Below are positions 58,405 through 64,000 of a stretch of DNA of 64,000 nucleotides, in pieces. The stretch's first letter is position 1. Every line of letters starts with the position of its first letter. The notes beneath the pieces are model-generated. The model was not told the origin of the DNA and made no database searches. It worked only from the letters and a program-made list of their open reading frames with translations. Origin of the DNA: Oxalobacteraceae bacterium (GTDB lineage: Bacteria; Pseudomonadota; Gammaproteobacteria; Burkholderiales; Burkholderiaceae_D); the NCBI GenBank assembly GCA_947448025.1, contig CANFLV010000012.1:62001-126000 (forward strand). The letters are read 5' to 3'. The position numbers and the translations under genes were made by a program.

Positions 58405-59328
58405 TCAGGCAGCAGCAGGCGTAGCGGACGTCGCGTCGGCGCACATCGGGAAGCCGAGCTTCTCGCGCGAATCGTAATAGGCTTGCGCAACAGAACGCGA
58501 GAGATTACGGATACGGCCGATATAGGCAGCACGTTCAGTCACTGAGATCGCACCGCGCGCATCGAGCAGGTTGAAGCTGTGCGAAGCCTTCATGATCATT
58601 TCGTAAGCCGGCAAGGCGAGCGGGATGTCGAGCAGGCGCTTGGCTTCGCTCTCGTAATTATTGAACTGCGAGAACAGGAAGTCGGTATTCGCATATTCAA
58701 AATTGAAGGTCGACTGTTCGACTTCGTTCTGATGGAAGACGTCGCCATAAGTCAGGCGGCGCGTCACGCCATTTTCGACGGATTCGGTCCAGACGAGGTC
58801 GTAGACATTTTCCACACCCTGCAGATACATGGCCAGACGTTCGATGCCGTAGGTGATTTCGCCGAGGACCGGTTTGCAGTCGAGGCTGCCGACTTGCTGA
58901 AAGTAAGTGAATTGCGTGACTTCCATGCCGTTGAGCCAAACTTCCCAGCCCAGACCCCAGGCGCCCAGTGTCGGGCTTTCCCAGTCATCTTCGACGAAGC
59001 GCACATCATTTTGCTTCAGGTCGAGACCGAGCGCTTCGAGTGAACCCAGATACAGGTCGAGAATATTTTCCGGCGCTGGTTTCAGTACGACCTGATATTG
59101 ATAGTAATGTTGCAAACGATTCGGGTTCTCGCCATAGCGGCCGTCTTTCGGGCGGCGCGATGGCTGTACATAGGCAGCACGCCAAGGCTCGGGGCCGATC
59201 GCGCGCAGAAAGGTACCGGTGTGAAAAGTGCCGGCGCCGACTTCCATGTCATACGGCTGCAGCAGTGCGCAGCCTTGCTTGCCCCAGTAGTCCTGGAGGG
59301 TCAGAATAATTTCTTGAAATGTGAGCAT
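58405..59328 (-). CDS. glyQ: Glycyl-tRNA synthetase alpha subunit
   Basis: 307 aa. Catalytic class II subunit: [59 protein letters not shown] and [19 protein letters not shown] are all highly conserved. Activates glycine and charges tRNA-Gly together with GlyS. Preceded by a 116-bp gap from lnt, probably with its own promoter. Confidence 0.98.
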   Translation of the reverse strand: MLTFQEIILTLQDYWGKQGCALLQPYDMEVGAGTFHTGTFLRAIGPEPWRAAYVQPSRRPKDGRYGENPNRLQHYYQYQVVLKPAPENILDLYLGSLEALGLDLKQNDVRFVEDDWESPTLGAWGLGWEVWLNGMEVTQFTYFQQVGSLDCKPVLGEITYGIERLAMYLQGVENVYDLVWTESVENGVTRRLTYGDVFHQNEVEQSTFNFEYANTDFLFSQFNNYESEAKRLLDIPLALPAYEMIMKASHSFNLLDARGAISVTERAAYIGRIRNLSRSVAQAYYDSREKLGFPMCADATSATPAAA

Positions 59329-59444
59329 CGTGATTTTGTCTTCTCATTCCCGGACGCGTTACACAGGCAGGCGCTGTCGGGCAGATTGGTGCTGGTGCGG
59401 TGACGACCTTGGAGACCGAAACTTAACCGCGCGAAACCGCGATT

Positions 59445-60995
59445 TTAACGGGTTTTACCTGTGCCCGGCGGCTTTTGCCGCCGCAAAAATACCACTACAG
59501 CCAGGATGAGCGCCGCCATAATCAGGAACAGCGCGTTGCCATAACGGCTATAGGGCGTCATGCCCTGAAAACCCTGTACCTTCGCGCTCAGTGTCGCGCG
59601 CGTGTAAGGCGTTAATTGCGCCGTGACCACGCCATGCGCATCAATCACGGCAGTCGTGCCGGTATTGGTCGCGCGCAGCATCGGCCGGCCCGTCTCGAGC
59701 GCACGCATGCGCGAAATCTGCAAATGCTGCGGCAAGGCGATCGAATCGCCGAACCAGGCGATGTTCGACATGTTCAGCAGTATCGTCGCTGGTGCGTCTG
59801 TGCGCAGCTGGGCGGCGATCTGTTCGCCGAACAGGTCTTCATAGCAGATGTTGGGCAGCACGCGCTGATCGCGGACCTGCAACGGCGCCTGCAATGCCGC
59901 GCCAGGCGTGAAGTCGCCCAATGGGATATGCATCATCTCGACGAACCAGCGAAAGCCGGGCGGGATGAATTCGCCGAAGGGCACGAGGTGGTGTTTGTCG
60001 TAGCGGTATTTTGTGGCGTCTGGCGTCAGTGCGATCATGCTGTTGGCATATTGCGCGAGGCCGTCGCTGAGCGGAATGCCGAGCGCGAGATGGCTGCCCG
60101 AGGTTTCTGCGTAAGTCTGCAGCAGCGGCAGGTAGTCAGGCGGCAGGTCACGCGACAGCAACGGAATCGCCGTCTCGGGCGTGACGATCAGGTCGGCCGG
60201 GCCGGCTTTCACCAGATCGTGATACAGCGACAGCGTATCGTTGATGCGGTCGATATCGAACTTCATTTCTTGCGGCACATTGCCTTGCAAGAGGCGTACG
60301 GAAATCGGCGCGCCGGATGGCGTGGTCCAATTCACTGTCTTTATTCCTGCGCCGGTCAGCAGCAGTACTATTGGCAGCAGTAGCCAGCGACGTTGCGTTA
60401 CCGCCAGCAGCAAGGTGCCTGCCATGAGCGCCGCCAGCCAGCCGAGGCCATACACGCCGAGCACAGGGGCAAAGCCCGCCAATGGACTATCTGTATGCGC
60501 ATAACCGGTAACGACCCATGGAAAGCCTGTAAAGACCCAGCCGCGCAGCCAGTCGGCCAAAGCAAAGCACATTGGCAGCACCAGCAGCAGCATGACAGTC
60601 TTGGACAAGTCGTAGCGTGCACGCAGCCAGGCCGCCGCCGCCATCATCAAGGCAATGAAGGCGCCCAGCAGCAAGGCCATCGCCACTACCGCAAGCCCCG
60701 CAAGCCAGCCCGGCATGCCACCAAAGCGATGCATGCTGATATACAGCCATGACACGCCGAAGACATACCAGCCAAAGCCGAAAGCCCAGCCGGTGAAGGC
60801 ATGGGCTTTGATCGAGGGGGAATATTGCAGCAGGCCGAACAACAGCATCAGCAGCGCAAGTTGCAGCGGCCACAGTCCAAAGGGTGCGAAGGCCAGTACA
60901 TGCAGCGCGCCGGCCATTGCGGCGAGTCCTAGTTGCAGCGGCAGGTGCATGGCAAAATTCAAAGCAGAGCGCGCCGCCTCACGCGTCGTCGTCAT
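59445..60995 (-). CDS. lnt: Apolipoprotein N-acyltransferase
   Basis: 516 aa. Adds the third acyl chain to bacterial lipoproteins at the inner membrane. Six to seven N-terminal helices, then a nitrilase domain with the Glu274 (VTPETAIP), Lys334 (RYDKHHLVPFGEF) and Cys384 (NICYEDLFG) triad, and a C-terminal membrane helix. The start overlaps the corC stop by 17 bases. Relevant to the lipoproteins in this window (CzcB-like, rhombotarget). Confidence 0.96.
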   Translation of the reverse strand: MTTTREAARSALNFAMHLPLQLGLAAMAGALHVLAFAPFGLWPLQLALLMLLFGLLQYSPSIKAHAFTGWAFGFGWYVFGVSWLYISMHRFGGMPGWLAGLAVVAMALLLGAFIALMMAAAAWLRARYDLSKTVMLLLVLPMCFALADWLRGWVFTGFPWVVTGYAHTDSPLAGFAPVLGVYGLGWLAALMAGTLLLAVTQRRWLLLPIVLLLTGAGIKTVNWTTPSGAPISVRLLQGNVPQEMKFDIDRINDTLSLYHDLVKAGPADLIVTPETAIPLLSRDLPPDYLPLLQTYAETSGSHLALGIPLSDGLAQYANSMIALTPDATKYRYDKHHLVPFGEFIPPGFRWFVEMMHIPLGDFTPGAALQAPLQVRDQRVLPNICYEDLFGEQIAAQLRTDAPATILLNMSNIAWFGDSIALPQHLQISRMRALETGRPMLRATNTGTTAVIDAHGVVTAQLTPYTRATLSAKVQGFQGMTPYSRYGNALFLIMAALILAVVVFLRRQKPPGTGKTR

Positions 60996-61863
60996 CGCTC
61001 AAGGTCGGCAATTTTTCGACCAGCAGCACATGCACCTGACGCGCATCAGCACGCAGGATTTCAAAGCGCCAGCCATCGATATCGATCACGTCACCCTTGC
61101 GCGGTACGCGGCCCAGATGGTTCGCGACGATGCCGCCAATGGTGTCGACATCTTCGTCAGAAAAACTGGTCGCCAGTGCATCATTGAACTGTTCGATTTC
61201 GGTCAGCGCCTTGATGCGCCAGCGCGGTCCGTGCAGGCCCGGCTCGATGGCGAGGATATTGTCTTCGGCTTCATCGAAATCATATTCATCCTCGATGTCA
61301 CCGACGATCTGCTCGAGCACGTCTTCAATCGTGATCAGGCCAGCCACGCCACCGTATTCATCGACGACGATGGCAATGTGATTCCGGTTCGCGCGGAAGT
61401 CGCGCAGCAAGACATTCAGGCGTTTCGATTCCGGGATGAATACGGCCGGGCGCAGCATGTCGCGCACATCGAAGCTGTCTTCGGCGTAATAGCGCAACAA
61501 ATCTTTTGCGAGCAAGATGCCGACCACCTTGTCGCGGTCGCCTTCGACGGCGGGAAAACGCGAGTGCGCCGTTTCCAGTACCATCGGCAGCCATTCCTCG
61601 ATCGGCTTGGAGATGTCGACCGCATCCATTTGCGAGCGCGGTACCATGATGTCGCGCGCATCGAGGTCGGATACTTGAAAGACGCCTTCAATCATCGACA
61701 GCGCGTCGGCATCGATCAGATTGCGCTCATGCGCGTCGTGCAGAATGTCGAGTAACTCGGAACGATTTTCCGGTTCGGGGGAAATCAGGGCAGTCAGTCG
61801 TTCGAAAAGCGACCGGTGGGGTTTGACCTCAGAGTACCTGCCGTCAGTAGGATGATCTTGCAT
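60979..61863 (-). CDS. corC: CorC/YbeX-type CBS domain protein
   Basis: 294 aa from ATG 61863 (MQDHPTDGRYSEV). Cytosolic: two CBS domains (LDARDIMVPRSQMDAVDISK, VVGILLAKDLLRYYAE and MLRPAVFIPESKRLNVLL, VVDEYGGVAGLITIEDVLEQIVGDI), then a CorC_HlyC domain (from about 205). Associated with Mg/Co efflux and, in E. coli YbeX, with ribosome metabolism. Member of the miaB-phoH-ybeY-corC-lnt cluster. Confidence 0.95.
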   Translation of the reverse strand: MQDHPTDGRYSEVKPHRSLFERLTALISPEPENRSELLDILHDAHERNLIDADALSMIEGVFQVSDLDARDIMVPRSQMDAVDISKPIEEWLPMVLETAHSRFPAVEGDRDKVVGILLAKDLLRYYAEDSFDVRDMLRPAVFIPESKRLNVLLRDFRANRNHIAIVVDEYGGVAGLITIEDVLEQIVGDIEDEYDFDEAEDNILAIEPGLHGPRWRIKALTEIEQFNDALATSFSDEDVDTIGGIVANHLGRVPRKGDVIDIDGWRFEILRADARQVHVLLVEKLPTLSDDDDA

Positions 61864-61960
61864 ATGGCGCGATGCCGAGGCGGTGCGGGTAGTTGGTATG
61901 GTCACAGCATACAACAAATGACAGGCTGCGCCAAAATTGCTTGTCTAAACAGTAGCATGA

Positions 61961-61982
61961 CGCCGGCATTGCCGTGCCGGCG
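61961..61982. other. GC-rich hairpin between ybeY and corC
   Basis: CGCCGGCA (61961-61968) and TGCCGGCG (61975-61982) form an 8-bp stem with a 6-nt loop. No T-run follows on the minus strand, so it may tune readthrough or mRNA stability within the ybeY-corC gap instead of ending transcription. Confidence 0.4.
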
Positions 61983-62002
61983 CATTGTCAATCCATCATG
62001 TT

Positions 62003-62473
62003 TCATTGTTCGGCATAGGGATTGGCGAGGCCCAGCGATGCCAGGATGTCAATTTCAATGGCTTCCATTTCTTCAGCGTCGGCTGTCTCTTCGTGGTCAT
62101 AGCCCTGCGCATGCAGCACGCCATGCACGAGCAGATGCGCCGTGTGCGCTGCGATCGTCTTGCCCTGTTCCGCCGCTTCGCGCAGCAGCACATCGGTGCA
62201 GAGAATGATGTCGGCTTGTGTCGGGGCGTCTTCTGCCCCTTCATCGGCGGCGTCATTGTAGGTAAAGGTCAGCACATTCGTCGCGTAGTCCTTGCCGCGA
62301 TAATCGTGGTTCAGCACGCGCCCCTCCGCTTCATCGACGAAGCGCACCGCCAGCTCAGCTGGTGCAAATTGCGCAGCGCGCACCCAGCGGCGCACCAGAG
62401 TGCGTGAAATCGTGGCTTTCAGGCGCGCATCCGGGTACTGGATCGAGAGCGTGAGTTCAGGCTTCTTTGACAT
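62003..62473 (-). CDS. ybeY: Endoribonuclease YbeY (rRNA maturation factor)
   Basis: 156 aa from ATG 62473, overlapping the phoH stop by 17 bases. Metal-dependent RNase in 16S rRNA 3' maturation and ribosome quality control. The zinc motif [11 protein letters not shown] has His117, His121 and His127. [11 protein letters not shown] is the conserved central strand region. Confidence 0.95.
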   Translation of the reverse strand: MSKKPELTLSIQYPDARLKATISRTLVRRWVRAAQFAPAELAVRFVDEAEGRVLNHDYRGKDYATNVLTFTYNDAADEGAEDAPTQADIILCTDVLLREAAEQGKTIAAHTAHLLVHGVLHAQGYDHEETADAEEMEAIEIDILASLGLANPYAEQ

Positions 62474-63536
62474 TTTTTCGCGGGACGGATTTGACGGGTT
62501 TGACGGGTTCTGCATGGATGGCTTCATAGGCATCGACGATGCGCGCCACCAGCGGATGGCGCACGACATCGGCGCTGCTGAAATGCGAGAAGGCGATACC
62601 GCGTACATCCTGCAAGACTTGCACAGCGTCGACGAGGCCGCTCTTCTGGCTGCGTTGCAGATCGATCTGTGTCACGTCACCGGTGACGACGGCCTTGCTG
62701 CCAAAGCCTATGCGCGTCAAGAACATCTTCATTTGTTCCGGCGTCGTGTTCTGCGCTTCATCGAGGATCACGAAGGCGTGGTTCAGGGTGCGCCCGCGCA
62801 TGTAAGCCAGCGGAGCGATTTCAATCACCTGCTTCTCGAGCATCTTTTGCGTGCGGTCGAAGCCCATCAAGTCGTACAGCGCGTCATACAGCGGGCGCAG
62901 GTAGGGATCGACTTTTTGCGTCAGGTCGCCCGGCAAAAAGCCGAGGCGCTCACCGGCTTCGACGGCCGGGCGCGTGAGGATAATTTTTTGCACCATGTCG
63001 CGCTCGAGCGCATCGACGGCGCAGGCCACGGCGAGATAAGTCTTGCCGGTACCGGCAGGACCGACGCCGAAGCTGATGTCATGTTCGAGTATGGACTTGA
63101 TGTAATGCGCCTGATGTGGCGTGCGGCCGCGCAGATCATGGCGGCGCGTTTTCAGTACATGGTTTTCGACCGACACGGGCAGGGCGACCAGTGCGGCTTT
63201 CTTGCTGGCCTTTGCCTTTGTTGCAATCGTGGCAAGTAAATCGGGCCCGGCATAGGGCGCCGCGGTCGCGCGCTGTTCGACGAGCGCGAGTTGTACGTCT
63301 TCGATGGAGACGATTTTTTGCGCGACGGCGTAGAACTTTTCGAGGATTTCTAGCGCCTGCGGGGCATTGCTGCCGCTGACAATGAATTTTTCGCCACGAC
63401 GGAAGATTGTCACATCAAGCGCTGCGGAAATCTGCCGCAGATTCTCGTCCATCGGGCCGCACAGATGCGCGAGCCGTTTGTTATCGATCGGCTCGGGGAT
63501 GAAATACAGCGGTTGGTCTGGTGTCTTGGTTTTCAA
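62457..63536 (-). CDS. ybeZ: PhoH-family ATPase (YbeZ)
   Basis: 359 aa. An N-terminal RNA-binding-like region ([19 protein letters not shown]) and a PhoH ATPase with Walker A GPAGTGKT (159-166) and Walker [15 protein letters not shown]. Works with YbeY in rRNA processing. The cluster order matches E. coli miaB-ybeZ-ybeY-ybeX-lnt. Confidence 0.95.
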   Translation of the reverse strand: MKTKTPDQPLYFIPEPIDNKRLAHLCGPMDENLRQISAALDVTIFRRGEKFIVSGSNAPQALEILEKFYAVAQKIVSIEDVQLALVEQRATAAPYAGPDLLATIATKAKASKKAALVALPVSVENHVLKTRRHDLRGRTPHQAHYIKSILEHDISFGVGPAGTGKTYLAVACAVDALERDMVQKIILTRPAVEAGERLGFLPGDLTQKVDPYLRPLYDALYDLMGFDRTQKMLEKQVIEIAPLAYMRGRTLNHAFVILDEAQNTTPEQMKMFLTRIGFGSKAVVTGDVTQIDLQRSQKSGLVDAVQVLQDVRGIAFSHFSSADVVRHPLVARIVDAYEAIHAEPVKPVKSVPRKNVKEA

Positions 63537-63542
63537 TTTATC

Positions 63543-64000
63543 CTAGTGTTTCAATATCATTTCGCCACGTAGCGTATAGGTGAAGCTGGCGGTAATCTTC
63601 AGGTCGATCAATTGGCCGATCAGGCGTTCCGGGAAGGGGCCGGCGGCGAAATTGACGACGCGGTTATTTTCAGTGCGGCCCTGGAATTCGCTCGCATCCT
63701 TGCGCGACGGTCCTTCTACAAGGATGGTCTGCACGCTGCCGATCATGGACTCGCTGATGTGCTTGACGTTCTCGGCGATGGCTGCCTGCAGGCGCTGCAG
63801 GCGCGCCAGCTTGACGTCCTGCGGCGTGTTGTCTTCGAGATTGGCGGCGGGCGTGCCGGGACGCGGACTGAAAATGAAGCTGAAGCTGTTATCGAAGCCG
63901 ACGTCGCTGATCAATTTCATCATCGCCTCGAAGTCGGCATCGGTCTCGCCGGGGAAGCCAACAATGAAATCCGACGACACGGTCAGGTCCGGGCGAATCG
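63543..64000 (-). CDS. miaB: tRNA (i6A37) methylthiotransferase MiaB, C-terminal part (5' truncated by window edge)
   Basis: The frame is open to the right edge (readable from [20 protein letters not shown]), so the N-terminal Fe-S and radical-SAM cysteine motifs lie off the window. Visible are the end of the radical-SAM barrel ([34 protein letters not shown]) and a C-terminal TRAM domain ([32 protein letters not shown]). Adds 2-methylthio groups to i6A37 in tRNA. Followed 6 bases later by phoH. Confidence 0.95.
   Translation of the reverse strand, partial: IRPDLTVSSDFIVGFPGETDADFEAMMKLISDVGFDNSFSFIFSPRPGTPAANLEDNTPQDVKLARLQRLQAAIAENVKHISESMIGSVQTILVEGPSRKDASEFQGRTENNRVVNFAAGPFPERLIGQLIDLKITASFTYTLRGEMILKH

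Overview
The window is about 64 kb of bacterial chromosome, GC-rich and densely coded. Gene content and order point to a betaproteobacterium of the Burkholderiales, most likely Oxalobacteraceae (Herminiimonas/Janthinobacterium type). This is inferred from the families and synteny (pilT-pilU, queA-tgt-yajC-secD-secF, lptD-surA-pdxA-rsmA, glyQ-glyS-gmhB-plsC, miaB-phoH-ybeY-corC-lnt); no search was run. I see no rRNA, tRNA, CRISPR array, prophage or insertion sequence. Both ends cut genes: a LysR-type regulator on the left and miaB on the right.

Layout. 1-12.6 kb: LysR fragment, a glutathione peroxidase, the twitching-motility ATPases pilU and pilT, yggS-proC, a TetR/DHA2-efflux pair with matching operators, a yqjD-yqjE-yqjK-like membrane trio, then recG-oxyR-ubiA on the minus strand. 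12.7-21.8 kb: queA-tgt-yajC-secD-secF, a cytochrome b561 / cytochrome c-prime convergent pair, purB and a GST. 21.8-34.9 kb is the more accessory and visibly more AT-rich part: bacterioferritin, a DUF535 (VirK/YbjX) gene, a two-component system next to a CzcCBA-type heavy-metal RND pump, an iron-linked bfd-tonB-DUF2237 operon with a Fur-box-like palindrome, and a membrane-anchored glutamate-synthase-like flavoprotein. 35-42 kb: mnmA-nudJ, the split transhydrogenase pntAA-pntAB-pntB, and a GGDEF-EAL protein. 42-51.9 kb: ubiH-pepP-murU-amgK facing lptD-surA-pdxA-rsmA (ubiquinone synthesis, wall recycling and outer-membrane assembly). 51.9-53.6 kb: an orphan Phd-type antitoxin followed by a lipoprotein with a GlyGly-CTERM-like tail overlapping a rhombosortase. 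53.6-64 kb: gloA, a YgjP-type metallopeptidase, plsC, gmhB, glyS, glyQ, lnt, corC, ybeY, phoH and miaB, all on the minus strand.

Most genes are core housekeeping. The parts most worth a second look are the rhombosortase/GlyGly-CTERM lipoprotein pair with the degenerate-looking antitoxin in front of it, the metal-efflux locus with four helically phased TGTAA repeats before its regulator, the iron locus with a Fur-like palindrome over a promoter, the twin operators of the TetR/efflux pair, and a repeat-rich 400-bp intergenic stretch at 649-1053.
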